A stretch of 64,000 nt of DNA from Dendrolimus kikuchii (GCA_019925095.2 CM034401.1:16995338-17059337); one strand, 5' to 3'; shown: positions 21,665-32,299, numbered from the stretch's first letter. Notes: a model not told the origin generated them from the letters alone. Made by a program: numbers and translations.

Positions 21665-22008
21665 CAAAAGTATACGCCCTACCACTTGGCTATGGGTTTT
21701 TTTGTCGCCTTTTATGACAGGCCGCCTGGCCGCAGGATTTGGGTATTTGATATGCATAACAAAAAAAAACTAAAATAGTATTTATATGTATAAAAGAGTA
21801 GGCGTCAAAATAACCTGTTATCATCCTTCTTTCAACAGATCATTCTATAAATATTTTTAACTATATGCCATTTGACTTGTTAAAATTGTGACGTCATAAG
21901 CGAGTATTCTTATATGAAATCAAGAAGGCTATTTTAAGGCTAAAAAGCGTTTTAGTTGATTTGGCTGTCAAATACCCAATTAGTATTCTTTTCTCGTTCT
22001 TGCACGGA
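21665..22008 (-). repeat. SINE-A 5' part split by a MITE
   Basis: SINE-A 'ccctaccacttggctatggg' to 'ggccgcaggatt' is resumed after the MITE as 'attagtattcttttc' and 'ttcttgcacggata'. The two pieces join in register. Confidence 0.85.
21740..21978. mobile_element. MITE inside SINE-A, ATT duplication
   Basis: 239-bp insertion with terminal inverted repeats TGGGTATTTGA and TCAAATACCCA and ATT on both sides (21737-21739, 21979-21981). Interrupts a SINE-A copy, so it is younger than that copy. Superfamily not determined. Confidence 0.82.
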
Positions 22009-22430
22009 TAGCACGAATTCAGGAAGTTTAAGTCCAGCAGTACCAAGTGACTGACATTAATATTATGTACGAATATTTGCTAAACACCTCAGCTACAAGC
22101 AGGTGTAAATTTTATTTAGAGACAAATCTGAGATTAATATGCAATATTCTCTCGTCTTGCGTATTCAAATGCTGTGTGCAGTCAAATTTGCACATGTCGC
22201 GCACCAGAAGCCGTTAATATGTGGAGTAAATTTATTCCTTGCGCATCTTGTGTACGTCTGTCTAGAATTCGCTATCCTAAATCTTAACTTAAACTATGAA
22301 TGTGGGTGTGAATTTAATGTTCGTTTATTACACGCATTTTGAGAACGTGGTAGCTAATTTTTTATGGGCAATTTAATAACTGTGATGCCGATCAAATCGC
22401 AAATGTTCCAAAGGTCAGGTAATAAGCACC
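22009..22430. other. Unassigned stretch
   Basis: A 67-codon frame at 22139-22342 has no recognisable motif. No repeat recognised. Confidence 0.3.
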
Positions 22431-22447
22431 TATGAAGATACAAACAC

Positions 22448-22842
22448 GGTCTGCGGAGTGACGCTCGCGAACCGCGTTCGTAATACCGAAGTAAGAAAGA
22501 GAGTTGGTCTGAAAGAGAGTGTCGGGGTGACGGTAAGGAAAGGAATGCTACCGGTGGTTCGGGCCTGTGGAAAGAATGAATGATGAAATAATGACTAAAC
22601 AAATATACAATGCAAAAGTGGATGGATGCAGAAGTCGTGGAAGGCCACGACACACCTTGCATGATCAAATTGATCGTGTACTAGCAGAAGGTGATGTCAG
22701 AAGCCTTAAGAACAGACGAGCGTGCATGACAAGAGTTATGAATGTCAAAGAAGCAAGTGAGGTGTGTAAGAATAAGCCTAAATGGCGCTCTGTTATTCGT
22801 GCCTACCTCGCAAGGGAACTGGCGTGAAGTTATGTATGTATG
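22448..22842 (+). mobile_element. RTE-type LINE, 5'-truncated, 17-bp TSD
   Basis: Encodes the RTE C-terminal end (MTKQIYNAKVDGC, RGRPRHT, CMTRVMNVKEASEVCK, AYLARELA) then GCGTGAAGTTATG and (ATGT)n. TATGAAGATACAAACAC flanks both sides (22431-22447, 22843-22859). A one-base insertion before MERMN breaks the upstream frame. Confidence 0.93.
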
Positions 22843-22859
22843 TATGAAGATACAAACAC

Positions 22860-23204
22860 AAGAAAGATGCATCTATGAAGATAATAATATTGATGATAGT
22901 AATTAAACAAAAGACGTATGGCAAGTTTGTACCAAGTAGAAATCTATCGTCTCGACATCGTACAAATCGATTCCCTATAGTCTACCATTAAGAAATTATC
23001 GACAAAAAGATCGAAAGCGCTATGAATTCAATGGTGTTTACGTTATTTATTTGTGCATATATTATTACTGTATTACTATCTCTTATATCTTGGCGGCTTT
23101 CCACATGTATTGGATGAAATAGCAACTCATAACCCGATTGGGCACCGCCTTTTGCTTCAAAATATGCGGCAAGATTGCAGTATTAATAGTACATTATTAC
23201 AAGA
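22860..23204. other. Unassigned stretch
   Basis: AT-rich with no recognised feature. Confidence 0.3.
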
Positions 23205-24060
23205 GAGATGAAAGTGACCTATTTAGACATGAGATGGTTTGGCGCATGAGCTGAGCGAGGACACTAATAGTTCGAGTGCCTAAATAGGCCTTTATCCCGA
23301 GGTTAACACTCTGCTTTTCCTTTCGAATATGAGGAAAGTAAATAAAAACTGATAAACAAGTAACTACTTCTCTATGAAATCAGGCGTTAAATCCATTTCT
23401 TAATCTGAGAATATCAAACGTCAAGTAATTTGTTTGTCTATGGCATTCTACCAGCCAGTATTGTTTTAGTCACTGATGATAATAGATATTCAGCTCAAAT
23501 TTATGTAAATTAAATAATAATTTAGTGACAAGTAATTTATAAGTATACAACAAAATTGTTGATATTTTTTATTACAATTTATGCCGCAATTTAACAGTGG
23601 TTGAAAAAAAAGATGGGACATGAGTCGCATTTGTATTATCTATGGTTCGTACAGTTTTCTAAACTTTTTTTGGAGTTTTTGGCGGGAACTGAAAGGACAT
23701 GTTGTCCTGTGCAGTTTTATTTTCTAAAAATGTGTAAAATTACTCTAAAATGAACAATAGTTGTAGTATATTGATAGTTTTTGAGTAGTAATTATGTCTT
23801 TTTGCGAGAAATGTAAACTATATAGCCAAATGTAGCCTTTCGAGTTTTCACAAGAACTTCGTTGAATGACGTCGATTGTAGCCTACAATACAACGGCGCC
23901 TGGCTTAAAGGCCTAGTTGCCAAGCCTTAAACATAAAAAAAAACTAAATTTTTTGACAGCAAGGAGAATCGTTTCCCAGGGACGAAAATTGCTGTTTTCA
24001 TTCCTGCAATTAGGCAACTGCAAGCCTACATTCAAAATATGAAAAATGAAAAAATACAAA
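23205..24060 (+). repeat. Interspersed repeat family E, copy 2, interrupted
   Basis: Collinear with 1530-2095, but interrupted between 'ggttcgtacagttttct' and 'ttttttgacagca' by an A-tailed insertion at about 23672-23943. Confidence 0.65.
23672..23943 (+). mobile_element. A-tailed retroposon inside family E
   Basis: About 272 bp ending 'gttgccaagccttaaacat' plus an A run. CTAAACTTTTTTTG before and CTAAATTTTTTG after look like an imperfect TSD, and the segment is absent from the other family E copy. Source gene or element unknown. Confidence 0.6.
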
Positions 24061-24289
24061 TTATATTAAGAAATATATCGCAAGTTATGACGTTTTTTCA
24101 ACAGCAGTGTAGTCGGCGCTTGCATCATATGTTATGTTTTTTCAACCGGCTTACCCTAGGAAAATTTCCACACCGCACCACTGCTGCCTAATACCTACAG
24201 CAAACATGCTTAATCATCCACTGTAGTTTATACATGAATCCCGAACAAACAGACAAACATACAAGAACTCTAAAAAAAATTTCACCCTG

Positions 24290-24480
24290 TCGTCCATCGT
24301 TTCTATAGTGTACTAAGATACGCCCGCGCCCACGCTTGACTTGAAATTTTTGCGGGATTCCCGGAGCACAAAGTATCGCAGCATTTAAAAAAGAATGTAA
24401 GCTGTCGTTTTACTGAAAACTGTGGTGGTATAAGCTAATTTTTATGTACCCGAGCAACTTCAAAACAAGACAAGAAATCT
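24290..24480 (-). mobile_element. Helitron 3' part
   Basis: CTAAGATACGCCCGCGCCCA followed by 'gcgggattcccggagc' and 'aaagtatcgcagcattt', the same family as 39640, 48340 and 50060. Confidence 0.6.
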
Positions 24481-24589
24481 AAAAATAAAATGTGTGTGTG
24501 TGCTGTTCACATGAAGTAGAAGTGAAACAAAGTGTATCAAGGGGTGGGAGAGATTCTAGATTTCGTGACGTCACATTTCATGTATTATA

Positions 24590-24909
24590 TCGTTATTTTT
24601 TTATTTATTGCAGGAGTTCAACAGACAGGCAGACGGCCCACTTGATGGAAAGGGGTTACCATCGCCTATGGACATTTGCAACACCAAAGGTGCTACAAAT
24701 GCGCTGCTGCTCACTTAAGGAAGACTGGAACCTGGTCACTAATGCCGGAACACAACACAAGGTTGTTATGGCGACATACTCTAGACCAGGGGTGGTATCC
24801 ATCCAGTCGGGCAAATGCCCTACCACCTGGCTGTGGGTTGTTAAGTCGCCTCTTACGACAGGCCGCCCGGCCGCAGGAAATTGTATTCTTTCTCCGTTCC
24901 TGCACGGAT
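24590..24909 (-). repeat. SINE-A copy (full length)
   Basis: Reverse orientation, T-rich (A-tail) end at 24590, head ending GCACGGAT at 24909. The frames read across it in both directions are long only because the repeat is GC-rich. Confidence 0.9.
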
Positions 24910-24910
24910 A

Positions 24911-25022
24911 AAAACTACTGTTGGAAAGCTACGTTAACAGGGAGTGTCATAGGATATAAAACATGACGCTATATACCACGGGAGCGAGACAGAGCGCGGG
25001 TGAAACCGCACCGGGCCGCTAG
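24911..25022 (+). mobile_element. Helitron 3' end (same family as 10274)
   Basis: 'aaagctacgttaacaggg', 'gtgtcataggatataaaac' and the terminal 'ccgggccgctag' followed by T. Directly abuts a SINE-A head. Confidence 0.75.
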
Positions 25023-25387
25023 TAGTTAATAAAGGGCAACATTTAAGAATATAATATTGCAACACACAAGTTGCCTGTATTGTCGCGACTATAGCGCCAG
25101 TTTTGTGGTATTTTCCCTCTATTTATTGCGATTAGGTTTCCTAAAGCGAGTTCTCATTTTTGACGATACCAGCCCAGAGTTCAGTATAAAGCGAATTTTT
25201 AAAGTAGTACAACTCCAGACTCAAAATAGTGTAATGGTGTTAGTCCCAGATAAAACTGTAAATAAACTTATTTTTTTCACCAACATTATGCCAAGTTGGT
25301 TGTATTCATTGTGACCACTTTCTTTGTACTTTAATTATTATAAATATATTTCTCTATTGTCTCTATCTGTCTCTATCTCTCTATTGT
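25023..25387. other. Unassigned stretch
   Basis: An 85-codon plus frame (25057-25314) ends near 'gtaaataaactta'. It has no recognised domain and no splice context I can defend, so it is left uncalled. Confidence 0.3.
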
Positions 25388-25489
25388 CGGGCACATGCCC
25401 TACCACCTGGCTGTGGGTTGTTTTGTCGCCTCCTACGTGAGGCCGCCTGGCCGCAGGAAATTGTATTCTTTCTCCGTTCCTGCACGGAT
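25388..25489 (-). repeat. SINE-A 5' fragment
   Basis: 'ccctaccacctggctgtggg' through 'ggccgcaggaaattg' to GCACGGAT. Confidence 0.85.
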
Positions 25490-25835
25490 AAAATCGACAA
25501 AACGGATAAAATATAAAATATTATATCGTTATGATATATTTAAGCTTTAAAACACGAAATTTAAAGTATTAACGAAAGAAAAACTTCAACACATTTCCAA
25601 CTCTATTTGTATGAGCATAGTATTTTAATGATTAAATATTATGTATTCTATCTCATTCTCTCGCAGGATTAGTCCTATAGATTTATGTGTTTACCTCTTT
25701 TTAGTGTCGCTTTTTCGTTCGTTTCGTTTCTAAAGAAGTTTCACTTAAAAAATCAATCGTGTTCTCCATCGTTTATGTAGCGTATTCCAGTTTGTTTTTT
25801 AAATAACTTCAATGTAACAGACACAACATTTTTAT
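25490..25835. other. Unassigned stretch with old shared block
   Basis: 'tttatgtgtttacctc' and 'gtgtcgctttttcg' near 25681 also occur, more diverged, near 55480 and reversed near 42140. An old repeat of unknown class. Confidence 0.4.
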
Positions 25836-25839
25836 AACA

Positions 25840-26363
25840 TTGTTACAACTTAGGCCCCGACAACGACTTAGTCCACGTACAGATCTGTAAAAGCACATTT
25901 TATTACCTGTCGGCATTTGAACTAATTGTAATCCTTTTATGATCGCCTTCTTTTGTTCACTTATTTATTGGCATACGTTACTAGTTATTGTGGAGAATAG
26001 CCTATTGTACTCGCTCAGGAGCATCATTAGTCAGGTGTTGCAGAGTACAAGTGCAAGCTAATTCTACGAAATTGTGTCGACGTTGCCGGGCGGGCACATT
26101 TGCATTTATGAAATATAAAACGACGGCCTGATTGATAGAGCAGTTAGTTGAGCTATAACTAGATACAGGCGTGATGTGTGTACATTCGGGAATCTAATAG
26201 TGACGGAATTTGCGCGTATTATTGAATTATGACCTTCTAAATTACGTTTGGATTTATTGTGTTTGGTTATACTTGTACCTGTGTTATACGTGTTTGTATA
26301 GTTCTAATAAACTCTATCATAATTCTAACGGCATTTTAATTCGAGTCCCGCTAACTCGTAACA
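25840..26363 (+). mobile_element. Solo LTR, ATAT-site family (copy 3)
   Basis: 524 bp from TGTTACAACTTAGG to CTCGTAACA. Flanks ACAT and ATAT (one mismatch). Contains a TATA-like 'gaaatataaaacgacggcc' and the poly-A signal 'aataaactctat'. Confidence 0.88.
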
Positions 26364-26734
26364 ATATTATTGAATTATGTAAAAATTCAGCGTGGATGGA
26401 TAATATTTATACCTAGCAACCTAGGATAGAGATATCGTGTACTAATGACCAAACACACCAAATACACATATAAATAACAAAGGAAATATCTCATTTCTGA
26501 TCCTTATGTTGTTTTTTGTTGCGAAATAAAACTGATATGAAGTTACATACATCATTAATCAAAACTGGGTAAAAGCCAGACCGGATTCTGGATATTACCG
26601 GTTTCGGCTGGCGAATAATGACTTTTTGGTGGTATGTTCTATGAAAACGTTACATCCTTTGTCGCCATTTCAAAAATGTATATCTGTATTATTTGTGTAA
26701 GATAGATAATATATAGATAGATAAACTATGTATT
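26364..26734. other. Unassigned stretch
   Basis: AT-rich with no recognised feature. Confidence 0.3.
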
Positions 26735-26930
26735 GAACAATAAAACAAACATTAAATTAAATTACGTTTTAACAGTTTTAAGCGCTGAATTTTATTTGAT
26801 TTTTATATCGACGTTTCGGCCAGTATTCAGTATCCGTGAGCACGGAAGACAAAGATATCATGTGTCAATGAGTACCGTTGAATTTATTATTCAGCCTATC
26901 TCAAATATAATAATTTCAATATATTTTTTT
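26735..26930 (-). repeat. Penelope-like terminal region copy
   Basis: Same block as 542-780 in reverse orientation: 'ttacgttttaacagtttta', 'cgacgtttcggccag' and 'cacggaagacaaaga'. The stem and GAAAC-GTC motif are conserved on the minus strand. Confidence 0.65.
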
Positions 26931-26945
26931 TTTGGTGGTACGACC

Positions 26946-27176
26946 GTAGTAAAGGGTTTTTGCTCTGGATGGTTACCACCCCTGGTTTAGGGTATGCCGC
27001 CACAACAACCTTGAGTGGTGTTCCGGCATTAGTGGCCAGGTTCCAGTCTCCTCCCTATAAAGAGTGGCAGCGCATTAGTAGCGATTTTGGTATTACAAAT
27101 GTCCATAGGCGATGGTAACTGCTTTCCATCGCCACGGTCTGCCGTCTGCTGAACTCATGCAATAATTAAAAAAAAA
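26946..27176 (+). repeat. SINE-A copy, 5'-truncated
   Basis: From the 'ctggatggttaccacccctg' block to 'ctcatgcaataattaaaa'. Confidence 0.85.
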
Positions 27177-27550
27177 CTTTATCAGAGCCCTCTTACTAAT
27201 TTTATAAAATAGGAATTCTTATAAAATCGTTATAACCTACCTGTCTGTTGGTCCGTCTGTCGGTCCGTCTGTCTATTTATGTCTTAGTATTTTTTCTCAA
27301 AAACTGATAAGTTTAAATAAAATCTTAAATCGATCTTTGTCTCACTTCAAAAAAACTCAGTAAAGGTACTTATCCCTTTGTATGTACTTATTTCCTATTG
27401 TACCTATACCTAACTATTGATTTCAATAAACGGTTCAGTTTTTCAATATACAGAATTTTTCGTCAACAATAGTTAATGTCCTACAGCTAGGTCACTTTTA
27501 CGTTTTAACCTATATAGAATTTTTGTTTAACGGGGTATGTGGATTCTAAT
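27177..27550. other. Unassigned stretch
   Basis: Contains a short degenerate 'ctgtctgttggtccgtctg' simple repeat near 27241. No gene recognised. Confidence 0.35.
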
Positions 27551-27558
27551 GTCTAGAC

Positions 27559-27827
27559 CAGGGGTGGTCAACTTGGTTAGAACCAAGATCTACTGGTTAC
27601 TAACGAAACTCTCTGCGATCTACCAATGACATTTCTTTAAATTTAATGAAACAATATAGTTCAGTATACAAATAACTAGTATATTTTATTGATAATACAA
27701 GATGAAGATGATGCGCGCAGCAGTTCGTGATTACATTGCGCAGTCTGTTCTATGTATAAATTTGTATTTTTTGCCTTGCCACGATTGCCTGGACTAATAG
27801 CCGCGATCGACCGGTTGGCCACCCCTG
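27559..27827. mobile_element. hAT-type MITE with perfect 8-bp TSD
   Basis: 269 bp. Left end CAGGGGTGGTCAACTTGG; the right end's reverse complement is CAGGGGTGGCCAACCGG. GTCTAGAC occurs on both sides (27551-27558, 27828-27835). CAGGGGTGG-type ends with 8-bp duplications are diagnostic of hAT elements. No transposase inside. Confidence 0.93.
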
Positions 27828-27835
27828 GTCTAGAC

Positions 27836-28494
27836 TTAAGTATTATAAAGAACCTCTTTTCCAATTACATCTATAGATATTCTTCTTTTATACAATGTGT
27901 ACTATATTTGTAAAAGAAGAAAATTTTATTAATTATGCTTTTTTGTTTCATTTGAAACTTCAAACTCTTTCTCCTAACACATTTCCAAAATGTCACTTAA
28001 AACAACGTTTCACTTCTCGACATAATATATTTATGAAAATAAAATTGCACAGCAGAAAATCCATCTTTAAGATTCTGTCAAAACTCATGAGGAATATGTT
28101 TAACCAGGAAAATAGTATCTATTGAAGTTCCAACATAATCTCCTATTGAGTGAGATACCAACTCAGATATACAACGCGTACGTTATAAAAAATTTAAAGA
28201 AGCTCGCGTAACAAAGTGACTTTGTTCGTAAATATATAAAGTTATGAATCTATCTAAGTATACGAAACAAAAGTGTAATGTTTCAGGTTAAAAACCTGCC
28301 GGTGCATGTTTTTATGCAACATAAAGGCATGTGCACAGTCATGTACATTATACGTTTAAAAAACGCATAATCATAATTTTTCAATATCTTTGGACGAGAT
28401 ATTGAAAAATAAATTATTATAGATATACTATAATAATTATGCTTTATAGAAGATGTAGGTAGGCGATATAATATATGCTCAGGCATTTGTGTAT
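27836..28494. other. Unassigned stretch
   Basis: A 76-codon plus frame at 27895-28125 is AT-rich and unrecognised. A near-palindrome around 28371-28411 (TTTTTCAATATC and GATATTGAAAAAT) could fold as a hairpin. Confidence 0.35.
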
Positions 28495-28582
28495 AAGAAT
28501 AAGCCTAAATGGCACTCTGTTGTTGGTGCCTACCCCGAAAGGGAACTGGCGTGAAGTTATGTATGTATGTATGTATGTATTT
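28495..28582 (+). mobile_element. RTE-type LINE, extreme 3' end
   Basis: 'aagaataagcctaaatggc', GGGAACTGGCGTGAAGTTAT and six ATGT units. Only the last ~60 bp of the element remain. Confidence 0.85.
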
Positions 28583-28784
28583 ATTACATAAAGTTTATTT
28601 AAATTTTTGTATATGTTATCCTTTGACTATGATACGTATACTATTGTTAATAAGAGAATATTTGGCACAGCTTGTATCTTTTTTATATTTATTTTGATTT
28701 TTATGTGTCATTGTTAATTTTATTTTTTAAAACTTTAAAGCTTCTTTTTATCTTATTCGTTTTAAATTTATCTTGAATAATAAT

Positions 28785-28858
28785 ATCAGCTCATAAACAT
28801 CCCAACGCTGGGTTTAGACTTCTCTATTTCTAAGGGGATACAATATACCCACCATACT
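28785..28858 (-). repeat. SINE-B fragment (3' end)
   Basis: 'atcagctcataaacatccca' and 'acgctgggtttagac', the reversed SINE-B tail region. Confidence 0.6.
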
Positions 28859-29088
28859 TGCCAGGTGGAAGGGCATTTGCCCGACTGGATGGCTACCACC
28901 CCTGGTCTAAAGTATATCGCCATAACAACCTTGAATTGTGTTCTGGCATTAGTGACCAGGTTTCAGTCTCCCTTAAGAGGGCAGCAGCGCATTTGTAGCA
29001 ACTTTAGTGTTGTAAATGTCCATAGGCGATGGTAACCGCTTTCCATCAAGTGGGCCGTCTGCCTGTCTGCTGACCTCCTGCAAAAAAA
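28859..29088 (+). repeat. SINE-A copy, 5'-truncated
   Basis: 'tgccaggtggaagggcattt' through 'ctgacctcctgc' and an A run, lying between two SINE-B pieces. Confidence 0.87.
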
Positions 29089-29097
29089 ATGCTTGTT

Positions 29098-29275
29098 CAA
29101 GGCTGATTTGCGGATCTCGCACATTGCACCAATATACAGCTTAGGTCACAAAATGGTCTAACATGTACCATACGTGCTCTCCGACCAGGATTCAAAGTCA
29201 CATAATTTGAAATGTGGGTTTTATACGCGAGTGAATTAGCTACTAAGATACCATGGCTCTATTTTGAGTACTGTT
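29098..29275 (-). repeat. SINE-B fragment (tRNA-headed half)
   Basis: 'tacagcttaggtcac' and 'gaccaggattcaaagtca' correspond to the reversed SINE-B B-box half, diverged. With 28785-28858 it may be one SINE-B interrupted by SINE-A. Confidence 0.5.
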
Positions 29276-29744
29276 GCAAAAAAATAAACCTAATAACTCA
29301 GTGTCAATATAACATACCTTTACATCGTCTAAGTGACCATTGGGACGTGATCAGAATAACGTGGCATGAATGGATAGGGTGTGTGCACATCATTGCTCGT
29401 GAAGGATTGTCACTCAGCACAAAGGGTGGGGAAACTCTACCTATTTTTAGTCATTACACTGTAGCAAGTATAATGGACCGCTGCGTCTCTTAAAGGTAAG
29501 GTTTGTTATATGTTGTTGTATTGTATTGAGGTTGGAAAGAAGTAGTTGTATCCAAGGCCCTAAGTCTGCTATTTCAATAGCGTCGGAATGGACATTCACT
29601 GGCGCAATAATAGTTGCTTATCTAAATAATTTTCTTTATATAAAATCAACTATTATACATACTTAGATATCAAACTTGAATTGCCTCGAGCTTGGATTTC
29701 GACGTCCCTATTTCTAGCGAATTGATTTCAGACATTAGTCACTG
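29276..29744. other. Unassigned stretch
   Basis: A 93-codon frame (29212-29493) starts inside the SINE-B remnant and has no recognised motif. Confidence 0.3.
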
Positions 29745-29915
29745 GATATGCTAGAATCATCACAATGTTTTTCTTCACCATCCGTACGTGGTAATTCGAA
29801 ACTATATGCACATTAGCTCAGAATACTGCGTAAGTAGTAAACATCCCGGCCAGGATTGGAACTCACGTTATCTGAATGAAATGCGGTGCTTTACCAAAAG
29901 AGTAACCATGATTTA
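29745..29915 (-). repeat. SINE-B fragment (5' half)
   Basis: 'tcatcacaatgtttttcttc', 'acgtggtaattcgaa', 'cacattagctcag' and 'ggccaggattggaactcacg'. Confidence 0.65.
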
Positions 29916-30025
29916 CAAACACACATGTAAACACCCAAACATATAAACACACTAAATTTCAATTTTATATACTCCTAGCGGCCCGCCCTGGCTTCGCACG
30001 GGTATTCAAAATTTAAAATTTTATT

Positions 30026-30430
30026 CTTCTTCTTCTTCTTCTTCTTCAGCCACTCTCAGTCCACTGCTGGACGTAGGCCTCCCCAAGTACGCGCCACATA
30101 TCCCGGTCTCCCGTCTTCCTCATCCAGCCTCTACCGGCGACCTTACGCAGATTGTGGGTCTACCGGACTGGAAGGCGTCCTACACTACTTTTCCCAAGAC
30201 GTGGTCTCTGCTCCAGGACGTGTTTGCTCCATCATCCGTAGTTCCTGCGACAGACGTGACCGGACCACTGCCACTTCAACTTGCTAATTTTGCGAGCTAT
30301 GTCAGTTACCTTCGTTCTCTTACGGATGTCCTCATTTCTGATTTTATCCATAAGAGAAACACCTAACATAGCACGCTCCATAGCCCGTTGAGCGACTTTG
30401 AATTTGTGGACCAGTCCCGCTGTCAGTGTC
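30026..30430 (-). mobile_element. RTE-type LINE fragment nested in Helitron
   Basis: The minus strand reads VAQRAMERAMLGVSL, KIRNEDIRKRT and KLKWQWSGHVCRR, typical of RTE C-termini, with a (GAA)n 3' tail at 30026-30049. AAAATTTTATT flanks both sides (30015-30025, 30431-30441). Confidence 0.92.
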
Positions 30431-30503
30431 AAAATTTTATTACACAATATAAAATAATTAATATAGCATATGTCACCCGGACATAGTGTAGCTTGCCAAC
30501 AGT

Positions 30504-30810
30504 TAGGGAACGGAGGAGTTATCCCCCTGTTGACGAAGTGGGTTTGTTCTGCTTCCCGGGGCACTCTCAAGCACTGATGCGTTAGGATCAACGTGGGCGT
30601 AACTACGTTCTAAGTCTCACGCTCTTCCTGCCATAAGCGCGGGGCACATGGGAGGAGGGTGGTTTTAGTGGAGTATTGAGTATTCGAGTCTCCACACATG
30701 CCGGCGATTAACTCTGGTGGCCACTGGTGTGGCTTCCTCTCATCGCTTTGATCCAATCCCTAGCAAACGACCCGGTAGTGTGCGAAATGTATTTCCCCAG
30801 CGTAAAAAAC
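30504..30810 (+). mobile_element. Retroposon nested in Helitron, 14-bp TSD
   Basis: 307 bp starting TAGGGAACGGAGG and ending 'cccagcgtaaaaaac', bounded by AGCTTGCCAACAGT (30490-30503 and 30811-30824). Probably a 5'-truncated LINE end, as it includes 'ggttttagtggagtattga' resembling arthropod LINE 3' regions. Family uncertain. Confidence 0.8.
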
Positions 30811-30906
30811 AGCTTGCCAACAGTGAAAGAATTTTTCAAATCGGTTCAATAGTTTCGGAGCTTATTCAAACAAACAAATCTTTCCTCTTTACAATATTAG
30901 TATAGA

Positions 30907-31264
30907 AGACGCATTAATCAACGATTGATGTACGCACCTCTCTTTATAAACAAACTGAGGTTAGAAGGCCTTGTTTATGTTGGAAATTAATGGTAACGCA
31001 TTTTCCCCCATAACAACGTGTAGGGATACATCTAATCAAACACCAAACGCTCAAGGCTGTATAATATTTTGCTTGCCCGAGTGCGTTAGCGGTTTATTAA
31101 GTAATTTACTTTCTTGTGCCTTTATTGAATTAATAGTAGTTCGCTACGGTTCTTTGTAAATTATTGTGTTGTATGCAATAAAAATCCCGAAAACTGGATG
31201 TTAATATTATTTATCTATGATATATTTACCAACATTATTATATTTTATTCAATAGAATAAGCTT
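30907..31264. other. Unassigned stretch
   Basis: No gene or repeat recognised. Confidence 0.3.
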
Positions 31265-31575
31265 TTTAAATACAAGCTTTTGAGATCCTGGATATCATGT
31301 AGCAGCAGAGTGCTAGCCAAGAAGAGTATAACGAGCCCAAACGCGACGGGTTTATCTTGTTTAGTACAGGAGTTCCTATGGCCACCTTCCGACTCCATCA
31401 TCACATCAGCTCCATGGTAAATATTATTGTATTGTCACGCGATATACATATGCGTGAAAACTTTCAGTTCAATCGGAAACCGGGAAGTTGGTCAAATTTA
31501 ACTTGCAAGATTCCACCCGAACTTACTTTTACATACATACATCCATTGCAAGTTAAATAAAAGCTTGTAATAAAA
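31265..31575 (+). repeat. Repeat family G, copy 1
   Basis: Reverse complement of 33359-33650. Has ACAAGCTTTT near the left end and AAAAGCTTGT at the right end as short inverted termini, and shared 'gtacaggagttcctatggcc' and 'ggaaaccgggaagttggtc' blocks. The ~65-codon frame is preserved in both copies but shows no known domain. Confidence 0.65.
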
Positions 31576-31734
31576 ATACAATTAAATACTAAAACTAAAC
31601 TACAGTATGAAAAATAAACCTAAAGTTAAAAACTAGAATGTATGCAATTAATTATTTGATTAACTTTGTATACGATTTGGCATTGGAAGAGAATAAAAGT
31701 GGTAGGATTTTTAATAAATGGTAAATATCATAAT

Positions 31735-31963
31735 ATTTCATCAAAATCGTAAAACCCGATTCCAGCGCCAAGTACAACCGACTTCAAAAAAAGGAGGAGT
31801 TTCTCAATTCGTCGGAATCTTTTTTTTATGTAATAAATAGATAATGTAGAATTGGAATAGTGAAATAATTGTTGAAATCGGTCTAGTAGTTTTTGATTTT
31901 ATTCAATACAAACAGGCAAAAATACTTATCTTTCCTCTTTATAATACTTGTATATAAGTATAG
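31735..31963 (-). mobile_element. Helitron fragment
   Basis: 'tttcatcaaaatcgtaaaac', 'gaaatcggtctagtag' and the end TTTCCTCTTTATAATACTTG. Confidence 0.65.
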
Positions 31964-32006
31964 ATAACAAATACCACGTATTTATAGTGAACGTATCCTA
32001 TGATCG

Positions 32007-32096
32007 TCCGTGCAGGAACGGAGAAAAAATACAATTTCCTGCTGCCGGGCGGCCTGTCGTAAGAGGCGTCAGAACAACCCACAGCCAGGTGGTAGG
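32007..32096 (+). repeat. SINE-A 5' fragment
   Basis: From TCCGTGCAGGAACGGAG to 'cagccaggtggtagg', then cut. Upstream 'acaaataccacgtattt' also precedes the copy at 20404. Confidence 0.85.
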
Positions 32097-32299
32097 TATA
32101 TATTTTTCACAAAAATATATCCTTTCTGCCTATCTCAACTAGATGTATTTTTTTCAAATAATTAATCGTGTTAATTTTAGTTTAATTTATCGATAGTAAC
32201 TAATAAAATCGGTTTGATAGATGGCAAAAGTAGCTTTATAGCGCGGCCGTACAATAAGTGTAACACAACTACTTGTATATTATTGTCCTTAAAATATTT

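Larger units (their letters stand above)
29975..30906 (-). mobile_element. Helitron carrying two nested insertions
   Basis: Ends CTAGCGGCCCGCCCTGGC and TTTACAATATTAGTATAGA match the 195-bp Helitron at 10274-10468. Removing the RTE insertion (405 bp plus one 11-bp TSD) and the retroposon (307 bp plus one 14-bp TSD) from 932 bp leaves exactly 195 bp. Confidence 0.9.

Noticed and set aside
24492..24966. Long overlapping frames on both strands (60-139 codons) at this and other SINE-A copies
   Set aside because: They follow the GC-rich SINE-A body in every copy and on both strands, change frame with small indels, and have no domain.
25057..25314. 85-codon frame ending near an AATAAA
   Set aside because: No homology recognised and no second line of support.
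29212..29493. 93-codon plus-strand frame as a gene
   Set aside because: Begins inside a SINE-B remnant and has no domain or splice-site support.
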